A DNA stretch of 64,000 nucleotides from Collybiopsis luxurians FD-317 M1 (GCA_000827265.1 KN834807.1:280294-344293), one strand, 5' to 3'. Positions 35,468-47,672 are shown, counted from the stretch's first letter. The notes: generated by a model from the sequence alone, not told the origin. A program made the numbers and translations.

Positions 35468-37036
35468 ATGACTGAAACCTCAGCTTCGAATATTCTCTCT
35501 ATTTCCGTTACTCAGGAGTGGTCTTGTATGGATAGCTTTGCAGGCTTCTCTTATTTTCTGACTGATTCTTTTCACCTTTCTAGCACCTGAACGTCGTCAA
35601 GGTCATCAGCAGTTGAATCTAATTCCAAACGAAATCTATCATGAAATCTTGTCGAACATAGATGAACAAAACGATTTGCCCAGTGCGGCCCTTACCTGTC
35701 GATTCTTCGCGTCTGTTATTATTCCACAGACGTTCAGGGTCATTTCTATCCATACAGCAGACAACGGGGAGCTCACCACTTGGCCTAGGCTCCTCAAACT
35801 CATTCAAGAAACTTCAAATCCACGAGCTGCCTCGTTTTTCAGCCATGTTCGACAAGTCACGATTCGATTGCCTTACTCGCCACCGTCTATGCACACTTCA
35901 GTGCTGCGCTTTTCCGAGGATATCTTACTGAAATCGCCCAATGTTGAACAGCTGATCGTGTTCGACATACAATTGCCCAACATGATCAGAACCATTTCGG
36001 GACTTTCAAAGTTATCCTCTCTGGAATTGCACTTGCATGACGATAGCCAGGATATCACGGACGCCGAGATCACTTCTTGCGTGTTTTCTCTTCGATTAGA
36101 ATCCTTTGAACTATACCTTTCTCCCGAGATGCAAGACCGGTATCCGCATCTGGCAGGGAGATTTATTCCCTTTGCTCTCAGTCCACATCTCAGAAAATTC
36201 GGGACAGATTCTTGGGAAATGGTCTGTGGCTTCGCTTCACAAACGACACTTCCACCTTTGCAGGAGGTCACCCTCTGGGAGGTGGAGGATTCATTGTTTC
36301 TGTATAGACTTTTGTGCCGCATCCCAACCCTTGTCAATCTCGAGTTAACTGGGGTTAGTCTGGTTAAATTCCAGCAAGATCCTACAGGAGCCGGGAGGGC
36401 TGGCCTTCCCCTATCATCGTTGCCGAATTTAAGAAGACTCGTTATCCCTCCCCATTTCGTGTCTCTTCTCACGGGACCTCATTCCCTCAGAGAGATCCAG
36501 TTCACAGAGGAGACAGATCCCGACGCAAGATTTGAATTCCCTTTTTGGTCTCCTGACCTGGACGCAGATATGAAGCTATTATTTAGTAGCCCATGTCCTG
36601 ATGTTGAACGCCTCGAATTTCTTTTCTGTGTTACAGTCTCACCGGGGAGGACTTGGTACAAAAACATGGGACAGTGGTTTCCAAAATTGCGTAGACTGTC
36701 ATTTGAGTTGCTGCTTGATTTTAGTGAGGGCGAAGACTATGTGGACTTTGCGACCCAGATAAAAAATGTAAGTAACCCATGTCAAGTCCTATACCTGCTT
36801 GCGTTCATAGTTAAATTCTTGACCCAATCCAGGTTTTCGAGTCATTTCTAAACACTTGGGGTCCATTGCGAACCCTCCATAAATTAGATTTCATTTTTAA
36901 CAGAACTTTGGAAGAAGAGTACTTGGTTGACGGAGCATGGATCGAAAGTGTGCTTCCCAAATACAACTTCCGCAATTACTTTCCGAATCTCACCGAGATA
37001 GGGTTTGGAAGGTATCGGCGTACTATTGCAGTGTAA
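35468..37036 (+). CDS. F-box protein with leucine-rich-like C-terminal region
   Basis: Predicted SCF ubiquitin-ligase substrate adaptor. Exon 1 (35468-35525) encodes MTETSASNILSISVTQEWS; a GTATGG...TTCTAG intron joins it to PERRQGHQQLNLIPNEIYHE. The F-box is LIPNEIYHEILSNI, then DLPSAALTCRFFASVIIPQT. Exon 2 runs to 36767 with irregular leucine-rich segments (LSKLSSLELHL, LRLESFELYL, IPTLVNLELTGV, LPNLRRLVIP). The last exon starts at 36833 (VFESFLNTWGPLRTLHKL) and ends in TIAV, TAA 37034-37036. About 470 residues, normal for agaricomycete F-box/LRR proteins, which form large, fast-turnover families. Its frameshifted paralog lies 350 bp downstream and a 3' fragment lies at 30.6 kb. The substrate is unknown. 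Confidence 0.85.
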
Positions 37037-37385
37037 ACCCATTTTCGATGTCCCTCTGTATTGTTGCTATGTGTATGGCTGGTTCAAGTATTGTACATAA
37101 ATTTTACGGTGTATGTATATTAAGCAGAAGACACTTCACATGTTTTCGCCGATTGAGCGCTCGATTGGCCTACCCCTTGTGTCCGTGACCACTATCTGGA
37201 TGTCTTGCCGATGCCTAAGAATACAGCTTGAGAGCTTCAGAGACCATACTGCAGACGATGTTCGGTCTGCTTCGGCAAAAGTTTAGGCAGCCGCGAGCCG
37301 CGGTTGGACGTCATTGATCGCCGGCGCTCTATATCTGACTTTCGTTTCAACCGCTGTCATCTCTAGCTCGAAGGTCAATTATTCT

Positions 37386-38940
37386 ATGAATTCAACTCCA
37401 AATACAAGTTATGTTCGCGACGTTCAGGAATGGTCTTATGGGTATCAGTTTGCTTGCGTTCTTTGAGGTCTCAATCGATGGTTACTCCCTTCTACACCCT
37501 CGATAGCTCCAGAACGTCGTCGAAGAATTCAGGAGCTGAATCCGATTCCGAACGAAATATATCTCGCAATCCTTTCAGACATACGTGAGCAAAAGGATCT
37601 GGGTAACCTGGCTCTTACCCAGCTCCTACCTGTCGATTTTTCGCGTCTATTGCCATTCCAAAAATGTTGTACACGATTGATATCGTTCCAGCTCACGACC
37701 TGCTAGAGCCTACCAGTGTTAAACGACCTAAACTCCTCTGTGCCATCCGAGAAACCTCTGATCCACGAGCCGTCTCACGTCTGGCCCACATTCGAAAATG
37801 CAGGATTGGGAAACTTGTCCAGCCGATCGAAGAACAGTCACTGGGTTATTACGTGGATATGTTGTCGAAGATGCCTAATATTGAGGACTTGTCTTTGGTC
37901 CGAATTCGGAGGCCTTCGAAAAGCTTGCTCGAAAGGATTTCGCTCCTTTCAAATTTATCCTCTCTGGCGTTAGATATTTGCTCGCAACCTGAGAGGCACG
38001 AAGTAACAGCGGCCGATATCATCTCCTTGGCTTCTAGTCTTCGGTTAGATTCTTTCAGCTGACAATTTCAGATTCGTTCTTCCAGGACACAGAACTTGCG
38101 CTTCGACCAGAAGATTTTACGCCGTTGATTGTCATGCCACATCTGAAGTCTTTCTCAACAAATTCCTGGGAAGTAATAAGCAGCTTGGCTTCACAAGAAG
38201 CGCCCCCTTCGTTGCAGGCACTCACCGTTAACGGGGTCGTTGATCTCATCTTCCTGCATAAATTCCTCTGTCGCATCCCGACTCTCAGGTATCTCGAGTT
38301 GAATGAAGTTTACTGGCCTGAAGATGCGAAAATCCCCGCACTACGGTTTTTCGGTAGTCCTGGACAGGGATATGTTGATTTTTCACTCTCCCTTTCCCCC
38401 TTACGCAACCTACAACAACTCGTCGTTCCTTTGGATATTGCGTGCATTCTCAGCGGCCCCCACTCCCTTAGATCCATCGAGTTCAAGGGGTGGACACAAA
38501 AGCCTCCAGGCGCTACGCTCCGATACTATCTCGTACTGTCCACAGATCTTATACTCCTTTTTGATTCCCCGTGCCTGACGGTTGAACGCCTCAAAATCCC
38601 GCGACTTAAACCTACGATTGCGAGACCCGATCTTCATTGCTACGGGAACATGGGGGGATGGTTTCCGAGATTGCAGACTCTTGAATTTATGCTTGGATAC
38701 GGATACAATACTACTTGGGAGAGTTAGATGCAGGATCACTTTCAAAAGGTTGCTGTTCTATTTCCCAAGGCTTTTCCGAATGCGGGCTCTTACTTTATCT
38801 TTTTTTTGAATCAAAGTATTCCAATCGGTTCTTGACACATGTGGCCCGCTGGAGACGCTTCTTGTACTGTGCTTCACACCAACCAGTTTTGTATCTAAAT
38901 CTTGCGCTCTGGGAGAAGATCAGTGGTTGCAGATTCTCAT
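37386..38940 (+). pseudogene. Frameshifted F-box paralog
   Basis: Same gene plan as its upstream neighbour. A first exon (ATG at 37386, MNSTPNTSYVRDVQEWSY) and an intron ending in GATAG near 37505 lead to PERRRRIQELNPIPNEIYLA and a recognisable F-box (ILSDIREQKDLGNLALT). Right after ALT an 11-nt insertion (CAGCTCCTACC, near 37620) breaks the frame relative to the intact paralog's LTCRFFAS. The next open stretch (37664-38062: MLYTIDIVPAHDL up to SLRLDS) ends where one T appears to be lost (TCTTTCAGCTGA near 38055). A third open stretch (38065-38727) continues with LTISDSFFQDTE, LAVPLDIA-type and leucine-rich segments and stops at WES. The last exon is not conserved. Three breaks in an otherwise alignable sequence make a recent pseudogene most likely. 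Confidence 0.8.
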
Positions 38941-39764
38941 TTCCACATCGAGCGTGAAGCGGTCTTTTCCGAATCTTGTCAGCTTGGTGTTTGGAGGGGT
39001 CAAGTACGCGTTTCAGCTCATTTAGGGCACACTGCGTCGCTGGTTTTCTTTTTTTTTTTTTTGCCTTTTTTCACTAGTTGGTACTCTACGGTTGCACTTC
39101 TTGGTACGCACAAATGTTTGCAAAGCTCTTGATTGTCTCGAGGTGAAAATTTGAGCGGCTCGAAGTCCTGTATTTTGCAACTGAATATTCAATCATGGTT
39201 CGAAGGCACGCCAGTCGACGCGAGGGCACAATGTATATGCAGAAGGTATGTATAGCTATGATGCAGCAAGAAGAAAGAGTGGGATGAGCTCGCACTAACC
39301 TGTTGAGTCTGGAGAGGCTCTGACTACGTCGAATGACCACGAAATATGACTTCTCTGCTTGATTCCTCACTCCGAGCTGGTCTATTTTATCGATGGATGT
39401 CGAAATTATGAGCTCCGTCAAGCTGATTCAGACAAGAGTTTTGTGATTACCAGGTAGTAGAGCAGTGGTTCACAGCACGTATTTTACTTCCTGAATGTAG
39501 TTGAAGAAGTTATCCGGCACCGGAATGTGGTGGCCAGTTGCCAGTTGATCGCCTCGAGTTTCTATTCGCGAAAAGAGGCTGGGGAATGATATAGATAAGT
39601 GCAGAATGTAGAATGGGACCTTTGCTCCCGTCCTCGTTCAGTTCGAAAGGGAAGGTTTACTACCTAATTGTCGCTCGGCTTGTCAGATACTTGAAGTGGA
39701 ATGAGGCTAGCCAGTCAGCCCGACAGAGCGCCGTGATGTAGGATTAATGTCCTTACATCCAATC
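38941..39764. other. Spacer after the F-box pseudogene
   Basis: About 820 bp with a poly-T run at about 39050-39062. A minus-strand frame at 39086-39421 is open for 111 codons but shows nothing recognisable. No gene supported. Confidence 0.45.
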
Positions 39765-40436
39765 TCAGTCCTCCTCCTCCTCCTCCTGCTGTTGTTCACC
39801 CTTCCCCTGCACGAATATCGCCCCAATTCCTCTTTGCAATTCACTCGCCTTCCACTCTACACCCACATCCGCCACCTTCTCCGCAATCCCCCTCATCTTC
39901 TCCCTCATCTCATTCACCGGCGGCGCCCTCTGCCCTCCCTTTGGCGCAAACACCAAATCCACCCTCGCCCCCTTCCTCAACTCCGCCCTCACCCTACCCA
40001 ACCTGTGTTCCATATCCCCCACCGCCATCCCCCACGTAAACTGAAACTCCTTCTTCACGTTCTTCTTCGCGCTCTGCTTCTGCCTCTCCTTTGCGAGCTT
40101 TTTCCGCTCCGCCGCTTCTTCCCTGTCGACGATCTGGACGATAGGAAGCGGCTCGGATACCTGTAACTCGATGTAAGTTGTTTTGTGGTTGATTTTGGCT
40201 AGGAGGTCTTTGAGAGGGGTTTTGACGAGTTTGCCATCGTTGTCCCTGTCTGCGAGGTGGACTTCGGCAAAGGGGATTTTTTCGTCGCGGGGTTTGTGGT
40301 ATCTGGACTGGTTGGGTGTTGAGACGTGCAGACGGCGCGTTGACGTGGGTGGAAGAGCAGCAGATGTATGGACACGTAGCTTCTGACTGGCGCAGATACG
40401 TTTGGCTGCTGAACGGAAAGCTAAAAATGTAGCCAT
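39765..40436 (-). CDS. Mitochondrial translation initiation factor IF-3
   Basis: Mitochondrial ribosome factor that keeps subunits apart and proofreads initiator tRNA pairing. I chose the ATG at 40434-40436 (MATFLAFRSAAKRICASQK), which gives an Arg/Ser-rich presequence; an in-frame ATG further upstream would add a less mitochondrial-looking 45 residues. The IF3 N-domain follows: RDEKIPFAEVHLADRDN, then LLAKINHKTTYIELQVSEP. A Lys/Arg-rich linker helix (AAERKKLAKERQKQSAKK) leads to the C-domain (KKEFQFTWGMAVGDMEHRLG, LRKGARVDLVFAPKGGQ). The tail is Gln/Glu-rich (KGEQQQEEEEED), TGA at 39765-39767. Single exon, 223 residues, a usual length for fungal mtIF3. Confidence 0.85.
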   Translation of the reverse strand: MATFLAFRSAAKRICASQKLRVHTSAALPPTSTRRLHVSTPNQSRYHKPRDEKIPFAEVHLADRDNDGKLVKTPLKDLLAKINHKTTYIELQVSEPLPIVQIVDREEAAERKKLAKERQKQSAKKNVKKEFQFTWGMAVGDMEHRLGRVRAELRKGARVDLVFAPKGGQRAPPVNEMREKMRGIAEKVADVGVEWKASELQRGIGAIFVQGKGEQQQEEEEED

Positions 40437-40637
40437 GGCTGGTTCAGGCAATCTGACCGACGTAGCGGGTTCGGAGCAAGGTGGGAAATCGCGACGGAAT
40501 GCGCGTCTATGTACAAAAAGTTGTGTATATTCTCCAAAAAATCTACGTACGCAGCAATTATAAACAATCATAATATACTTAAGTACACGACTTCCTAAAT
40601 CTCTAATGCAATTACTTTTGACCCTCCATCCTCCAGT

Positions 40638-41949
40638 CTACCACTTCTCTCGCTTCGCCGCTGTCGACCGCAATAACCAAGCCAGATTCTCATAAACCAC
40701 AAACGTCACGCATGTGCCGGGAATTATACGAACAAGGTTGGTCGCAAGACCTCGGTAAAATCCTCGAACACCTTCTTGTGACCACGTTCGGGAAATCGTA
40801 CTGCGAATATTCGGGTAGAGCTGAGAATCGTTCTGCAAAAAAAGTGTAAAGTTAGAAACCGTTTGGACCTACTTAAGAAGGTTAGGAGCAACATACTTGG
40901 ATCCGCGATCTAACCACTTGGTATGGATACGTCGCAGAAAGTGCGATAAGCTTACTGGATGCCGACATAACTGTATAGGATGTATTGGACTAGAACAATA
41001 GTTTAAAATGGCACGTTCGTTATCGGAGGAGAAAACCGACGTACTAATTTGTCAACATGTGGGTTCCATTCTCGCCCTTCTCTAAGATACTGCCTCTGCT
41101 TCATATCGAATCCCCACTTCTTCATTCGTTCGTAGACCATAAACTGTAACGCGCCATTGCTGACCCCAACAAGAGCCAAAGACGTCCCTCGAAATAGCCC
41201 TTGTACACCTTCTGATTTCACGATACTTCCGAAACCATCTAGGGTGGGTTAGACCAGCTTAAAAACAGCATAAAACACGCAGCCAGCATCAGAAACTCAC
41301 TAAATAGACCCCGATAAGCATGTGGTGAGCCTGGAGGCGAAGTGAACATTCGGACTTTCACGACCCATATCGGATTCGTCATAACGGCAGTAACCGCACC
41401 TAACGGATCCCCAAAGAGGTCAGGTCAGTAAGCTTGACCAATACAGTCGAAAAATATAATGCGGACTTGCTTGAGCGGAGCAGATTAGAATTTCATGGGA
41501 AGGTAGAGGTTTTGTAATATCGCCTCCGGATGCTCGTTTCTTCAACATGTTGTAGCTGTCCCACGGAAGCCAAAAAATTAGAACAGACGGAAAACATGGT
41601 TGGGTATGAACTCACAATAAGAAATAAAAACCCCAACTGGAGGCATTACCGGCAACATTTGGACCAACACCTCGATATAAACCTTTGAAGCCAGACTCTC
41701 GATAAATATCCCTTAAACTATACCAAATCTGTTTTCCAAGTCCTCCTTTGGATGCTGTAGTCGCTACTTGGAGTTTAACCTTTAAAAGATCCAATGGGTT
41801 ATTGCAAAGCGTAGAAACTACGCCAGCGCCGAGTCCAGCAGCTGCATGGTCCTGAATAAAAGGCGTTTAGTTAGAGAGCTAGAGAGAGCAGAGCAGATAA
41901 ACTCAACTAATGCAGTTGTTGGAAAAAAACTAGCTGGTTGCTTGGGCAT
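40638..41949 (-). CDS. Mitochondrial carrier, FAD/folate (Flx1-like) type
   Basis: Inner-membrane solute carrier with three tandem repeats of two helices. Start ATG at 41947-41949 (MPKQPASFFPTTAL); an intron ending TTCAG joins DHAAAGLGAGVVSTLCNNP. Carrier signatures are PLDLLKVKLQ (repeat 1), NPIWVVKVRM (repeat 2) and SATYPYQVVRSRIQ (repeat 3), each with the following GLYRG-type loop (GFKGLYRGVGPN, GLFRGTSLALVGVSNG, GFYRGLATNLVRIIPGTC). Trp in the second motif is typical of the Flx1/Rim2/Ndt branch (FAD, pyrimidine nucleotide, NAD). VSNGALQFMVYERMKKW favours the Flx1/folate subgroup. Ends AAKREKW, TAG 40638-40640. About seven introns. Same strand as IF-3, 201 bp apart. Confidence 0.88.
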
Positions 41950-44900
41950 TCCAGCGAAAAGCTGGACGAAAGCGGGGAGGAAGAAATTTTGGGCTGATGA
42001 CGCGATGACGAACCTCCGAGTCTGAGGCCGTCACTGGTCAGGTCATACCATAACGTGACCGACGCGTGATCCAATTAGGGACGCGTTCGAGGCTACACGG
42101 TCCATGGGTCCTTGCAACTCGGAATAGACTGTCACCTCCACAGCTTTGGTTGCATTGCTGCTCTCGGTGAATTCCGACGAGCCAGGATGTTGTGAATACG
42201 ATATTTTTACTTTTTGAGGGGATAAATGCACTCAGGACCAAATTCAAGTTCTACGAAGAGCTCGGGTCTACGGGCCTGAGGACAATTGCAATGATTCGCG
42301 CATCTCCTGGAATGTTGTCCGGAACTGGTCGGGCACTAAACCTCGTCCAGGGTCCTTCTTCCCAAGTCCACGCTCATCCATCTCAGGCAGGCTCGACTCC
42401 GTATCCGGTTGATCCAACTAGTTACGTATCCCGCCAGCGGCATTGAGCGCTAGTACACTTATAGAGCCTAACTATGGGTACCATGTGGGTTAGGTCTAAA
42501 AGCCAAATGCTCGGTCCGACCCTTTGGGCGGGGGCGGACCCTATACTACTGGTGGATACTTCGAAAAAATCCCGCCAGCGGCATGGTGGGGGAGCAAAGC
42601 AGACGGCAACACCCCTAGCCAGCGGCCCGTCCAATAGTCAACATGCTCCCGGTCATCCTCTCCGTCCTCCCTGACAGCTAGTCCCACCCTGCCGACGCTC
42701 TCCCAGGACTTCAAATCCTCCCGGGGCCTGAGAGCAAAACCCCACGAGAACCCTGGATCTCTCCGGATTCCTCACAGGATCAGAATCTTCCGACATGGGA
42801 ACTGAGAACGGGGTCCAAACATCAATCTCCACATCTCTACAATCCCAAGCGCCGACAAATACCCAGCGGCCGGGATTTCTGTTACCACAACAGAAACACT
42901 GCTTTAAATGGTCTAGTCGGAATTGGTGCGATACAACCGATTCAGTTTGGGGTCGAGGGGGAGGGGGGGGGGGAGAGGAGTTTCAACTGCTCTCATCAGA
43001 TTTTGCGATGGAGCTGTCAAGATACATACAGTTGTATAATTCAAAATAATCAAAACAACGACAACAGTAATATATTCGAACATTGAGAGAGTTCACAGAA
43101 AATGAAAAACAGAAAACAAGATAAAAATGGGGGGACCTGACGGCATGCCGTATGTACGTACTGTATCTGCCAGCCCAGAGGGAGACGCGCCAGTGGGCCT
43201 GTAGGAGTGCATTGAACCAGTATGAGGGAACGGGTTTCCTATCAACACCTCGATTGACGATCTCGTTGCTTCCAGATGATCAATGCGTTATCAAGAGAGA
43301 AAATACCCTTTCTTGGAGGGCACCCAGAGGGGGCCTAGAAACTGTATATTTTATTGAGACGATTTCATGATTCGAACGGATATTAAACAAACTCATGTCC
43401 CGTCCTTGACATTGCCGCCATGACCCAAGAAAAAACCATGTTTAACCATTAGTACCGAAATAAATCCGGACCGTCCCAGCCTACAGGCTAGTGCAAACTG
43501 GGAGAACAACATTCAGTGGCCCTCCCTCCATCTCATTTTGTGAATGAACAGAAAGAGATCTCACAAGAGATTCCCAAGAATTCACTAAAAAATTAACATG
43601 AGACGGCGCACTGTGCCCGTACCTGTGTGTGTCCTGTGTGTGTGATTATGACGTTGGGGTCAAAAGAAAAAAAGCAACCACTCCCATGAAAGAAAGAAAG
43701 GGAAAAAATCCTGAAACGAAACATGCGAATGAGTCCATTCCGTGAGTTCTACAGAGAAGAAAAACGGCGCTCCAGTACCCATCCGACGATTATCTCGTAT
43801 GATGTAGTATGTACAGCCCTTGAAGCTGATTACGGTGCCATGCAAGTGCATACGTCCATGCATACATCATTTCTTTGTGTGTATTCGACAAGATGAATAG
43901 ATCTACTTAGACCAAGTAAGCGTCAGAGTCGGGGCAGAGATGCATCATCGCGGAAAATCAGAATACAAAAGTTTTCACCCTTAATTGAATTCACTCGCGG
44001 TGGTTTTAGTCGGGGACGGGACTTTGTTTGCCCAGTTGCAATTGTCGTGCGGGCATGCATTTCGGATGAAGTTGTGCCAACCGGCTATTTTCTACTGGTT
44101 ATTTTTAATTTACTCCAGTAAATCGTACCTCACAATGCTGTAACCATGCATACACGATGTGTGTACAGCATGTATGGAACAATAAACAGAGGCACTGACG
44201 AGTTGAGCAGCTGTATAATAGAGTACCCTGCGTAGGCCCGGATTGAGCGGTGGATATTTTTTTGAGTGTATGTACAGTATGCACTGAACATAAACCTTTT
44301 TTTGTGAGTAGAAAAAAAAAACGAGTATTCCGTCGCGGAGCTTGCATCATCGACTAAACTAAAGCTCCATGACCCTTGGCGGCGGCGGCGGCAGCTGCAA
44401 TCTTGTTTATGCCACGAGAACAAGGCAATGATATCTTGAGAATTATCGGGGGTATTACGAGGCGAGTAGTACGACGGCGGGCTGGGAATCAGAAACATAG
44501 AGACAACTGACTACGCAAGTATTGATAGATACCCCATATCGACGTGTTTAGCAGTCGTCGGAACTGCTACATTACTGCGCCGCGGCTGCATCGAGACCCG
44601 AGATGTGTGAGTTGGGAGAGAACCAGAGGTCCGAGGGCATAATCTACTGGGTTCAGCATGCGCTACACCAACTTACGCTAACGAATGTCAACTTTGAATA
44701 CACGATGACTTTGAGGGATAATCACCATAGGCAGAATCGTCTACCGCACCTGTCCTCTTCTGATAATACATAATCTTAATACAAAAAATCACTCTACGAC
44801 ATGCTTCTGATCTGTGATGCATATGTACAGATAGTATATCACATTCAAGGCGGAATCCGGTCGAATAGGGAGAATCTTCGACATGCAATACGTGTGTAAG

Positions 44901-45200
44901 CAAGTCCATGTACCGTCGGCGCGTCTTGATATGTTGTTGGAGTGTACAAAAGAAGATTTTTTGTACACATGCAGAGTAGAACAACTTCTGAGCCGAATAA
45001 TCTTTGTTTTCTTTATTGGCGGGAATGGAATCGTCGGCCGAATGATAACGCCAAAAAAGCTCGGAGGAGCAGCTTTAAATTATCGAAAACGCCGTGGATC
45101 ATAATGCATGACGGTCGAGGCCCTCGGTTGAAGCGAAACTTAAAACTTGTTGTAAAGGGAAGAATCGGAAGAACTAGAAAGGACTGGGCGCTGAGCGCTT
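41950..45200. other. Gene-poor 3.2 kb interval
   Basis: No supported gene. It contains a 16-nt direct repeat (ATCCCGCCAGCGGCAT) at 42428-42443 and 42569-42584, a G-run near 42958-42972, and a short GT-rich stretch near 43626-43642. Open frames here are below 125 codons with no recognisable motif. Confidence 0.5.
42428..42584. repeat. 16-nt perfect direct repeat around a 125-bp core
   Basis: ATCCCGCCAGCGGCAT occurs at 42428-42443 and 42569-42584, 141 bp apart. This could be a target duplication around a small insertion, but 16 nt is long for most transposons. Confidence 0.5.
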
Positions 45201-45225
45201 GAAGCGCGTCTATTTCGGCGGCCCG
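45201..45225 (+). repeat. Unit-boundary repeat, copy 1
   Basis: GAAGCGCGTCTATTTCGGCG followed by GCCCG. The same block is found at 47642-47672 (with a 6-nt insertion) and 49200-49223, each 130-165 bp before a secreted-protein ATG. Here the gene is 850 bp away because of an intervening AT-rich insertion. Confidence 0.75.
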
Positions 45226-45228
45226 CAA

Positions 45229-45910
45229 CATGCCAAGAAAAATCAGTGAGCGCTTATTTTACCTGTCAGAGCAGAGTTCCCATTTTTGTTGCATTTCCGT
45301 CTCATTTTGCAGATTTAATTCCTCGAATATTTTTCATCATTTGGAATTTTGTTTGGAATCAATTGTAGGTGCATTAGAAGAGTTTTTAAGACAAATTTAT
45401 GTATTGCTAAAGAATATAAAAAAAGATAGTGACAAATTGATTGAAGACTTCAAGAGATTTGAGGCTGTAGTCGTATCAGATATGCCACTTGACGAGAACT
45501 AACAAAGGTCAACCAGGATTCTCATCACTTGAAGCTTCGCTTTGGGCGCCGCGACGCAGTCAAATTATCCTCCATACCTTTTCTTTTCATGTAAAATATG
45601 TCTAAGTAATAATCCATCATCAATTACTATCATTGAAAGATCTCCTTGAATGCTGACACCCAATCGATCTTGGCTTCAAATAGTTAAATTTTGCCTGATA
45701 CTGCGGAGTATTACAGATCGAGAATTTGCTGTGTGAGTGATAGTTGCTGGTTTCTCAAATGCTGCTGGAGTAATATCGATTCAGACGCTAGAAACATTTC
45801 TTTGCTATACAATTAATCAACATTGTCATGGCTTAAAGAGATATCAACGGCAATATGAAGAAATCGACATTTGAAAATTGACAGAGAGCGGTGATGCTGA
45901 GTTGAAGTCG
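45229..45910. mobile_element. AT-rich insertion in the promoter of the first secreted-protein gene
   Basis: Compared with the two other units, the flanks GGCGGCCCG and CATCATT...CCTGTCGA...GAGAGGTCAG (45907-45958) are contiguous elsewhere but split here by about 680 bp of AT-rich DNA. It carries one open stretch, 45230-45502 (ending LDEN), with an amphipathic Lys/Asp helix (YVLLKNIKKDSDKLIEDFKR) that I do not recognise. No terminal inverted repeats could be defined, so its class is unknown. Confidence 0.5.
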
Positions 45911-46074
45911 AAATTTTCATCATTCAAGTAACGCCTGTCGAATACTGAGAGGTCAGTGGAATGATAATATATCATGCACTGCAATGGCTGAGGAGAAACT
46001 ATAAAGATTACTATGATCTTAATTTAAACTCGCAGCTTGACCTCTACTACATCCTCCAAACTACGCTCTCGAAG

Positions 46075-46775
46075 ATGCACCGTGCATTTTCCGTATTCCT
46101 TCAAATCGCTTGCTTTTTGTTTTTCGCTCGTATTTCAGCTGGGCTAAACAGCGACCATGGACCTTTTCGAATGATTAGTGCCCGCCAAGACCTGAGTGAC
46201 GTTCCAGCACAGTGTCAGTCCACATGTAACCAAAGTCTTGGTGCACTGCTCCAGGGTGTAAGTATCGCGAGCTGCTCGCTCAATTTCTGTATTGACATTC
46301 AACCAGGGTCCTTGTTTTGCTAATCAAACGGTTTGCTGCACAAATACATTCGTACAAAATCTAGCCAACTGCTATGAGTGTGTTGAAAACCTCAGTGGCA
46401 CGCCGGATGATACCCTGCCTCAGTCTTCCGTTAACGGTATGAATCATTCTCGTCCAATCGACAGCTGCTGAGATTGTAAACCCAGAGACAATTGCGCAAT
46501 GCGCTCTGGTCGGAATAAACATTACAGAGCCCACTTTTAACCCTAGCTTCTCCGGGTCGTCGTCGAGTGATCAGAGTACCGCTACTGCAGTCACTCCACT
46601 CACTCAGGGTACGCTTACTGATGTCCCATCTTCTACAACCCCTGTTGGGGCGAATACCAGCTCTCCGGTTTCGACAAGTGCTAGTAGCAATGGTGGCTTC
46701 CCTGGTCGTACCTGGAGCTGGGCAGCGATTACAGGATTGATTGGCGCTAGCTGGGCTTTAGGACTGATGGCTTGA
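46075..46775 (+). CDS. Small secreted Cys-rich, probably GPI-anchored protein, copy 1
   Basis: Exons 46075-46257, 46307-46436 and 46465-46775 give 207 residues. Signal peptide MHRAFSVFLQIACFLFFAR. The mature part has QCQSTCNQ, GPCFANQTVCCTNTFVQ, NLANCYECVENLSG and AQCALVGIN: eight Cys in a C-x3-C ... C ... CC ... C-x2-C ... C order, resembling agaricomycete CFEM-like secreted proteins. A Ser/Thr-rich stalk follows and a hydrophobic tail without charges (GLIGASWALGLMA) suggests GPI anchoring. The second intron is only 28 nt. If it is kept, translation stops at once after PIDSC, giving a soluble form. If the first intron (49 nt) is kept, the frame stops after SLFC. First of three tandem paralogs; role unknown. 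Confidence 0.75.
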
Positions 46776-47242
46776 TATTAATCTATTCTCCTTGTGTATA
46801 AAGCGAACGATGGACTTGATATCTGTATCCTGAACTTAGCGCAGGAGCAACCGGTTTCTGATTATTCTAACTCTATGTTTGACCTAGTGACTGTTGAGGA
46901 TAGACGTTCTAGGTATCACTCACGGCCTTTCTATATCTCGATTTCCTTATTTAGCGCTTACTTACTTAATGCGTTTCTGATCTTTAGTTACCGTGTAACT
47001 ACTTATTCGAGTTTCCCCTACTTCTTTCCTTCACCCTCTTCTCTTTACTCTACGAGTACGATACCGATCTACTGCCCTTCACTGTGAGTTACTTATATAT
47101 AACATATACCGGGCATCCAACTGACGTACCTAATATACATTCATTTCCTTATCCTAGGTACTATACACATTCTTTACTGCCGTATACCTTCACTTATACA
47201 TTCATTTCCTTGTCCTAGAACCCTGCGCCTAAGAGACTGCAG

Positions 47243-47291
47243 CGCGACGCGACTTTGAGTTCGCGTGAAATCACGTTACCCAATCGGGTTT
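47243..47291. repeat. CACGTG-palindrome boundary element, copy A (degenerate)
   Basis: Reads CGCGACGCGACTTTGAGT, then TTCGCGTGAAATCACGTTAC and CCAATCGGGTTT. Homologous to blocks at 48744-48792, 50258-50320 and 61057-61068; the central palindrome is mutated here (CGCGTG). Confidence 0.65.
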
Positions 47292-47641
47292 GAGAAATTC
47301 TTGATTGCTCCTTACCACGCTTCGGGTGGGCCGAGTTTGTTTGGCTACAATTAAACGCCGCATGATTCAGTGCAAACTTGCCTGAACGAGTCACAGAGTG
47401 CTCTTTTGAGTTCTCAGCGTGTTTTCATTAGTTTCCAGGCAAACATTGGGAGTTAGCCTTTTTATTGACCTCCACAGGTTTCAGGCTAAATCCATATCAG
47501 GGCCCTGTCAAGGGATATGGGCTTACGTCGAATACGAGATTAAAGTGGCATAATGTACACGTTTGTCTTCCCATCCCAAACCGAAGATCTGACGCGAACC
47601 CTCCTGGAATAATCCTGGAAAACTGGAAAAGTACCAGCACT

Positions 47642-47672
47642 CGAAGCGCGTCTACTTGTATTTGGCGGCCCG
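47642..47672 (+). repeat. Unit-boundary repeat, copy 2
   Basis: CGAAGCGCGTCTACTTGTAT then TTGGCGGCCCG; matches copies at 45201 and 49200 apart from a small insertion. Confidence 0.7.

Noticed and set aside
45230..45502. 90-codon frame in the AT-rich insertion as a real gene
   Set aside because: No known motif, biased AT-rich composition, and its start overlaps the repeat boundary; kept only as part of the insertion.
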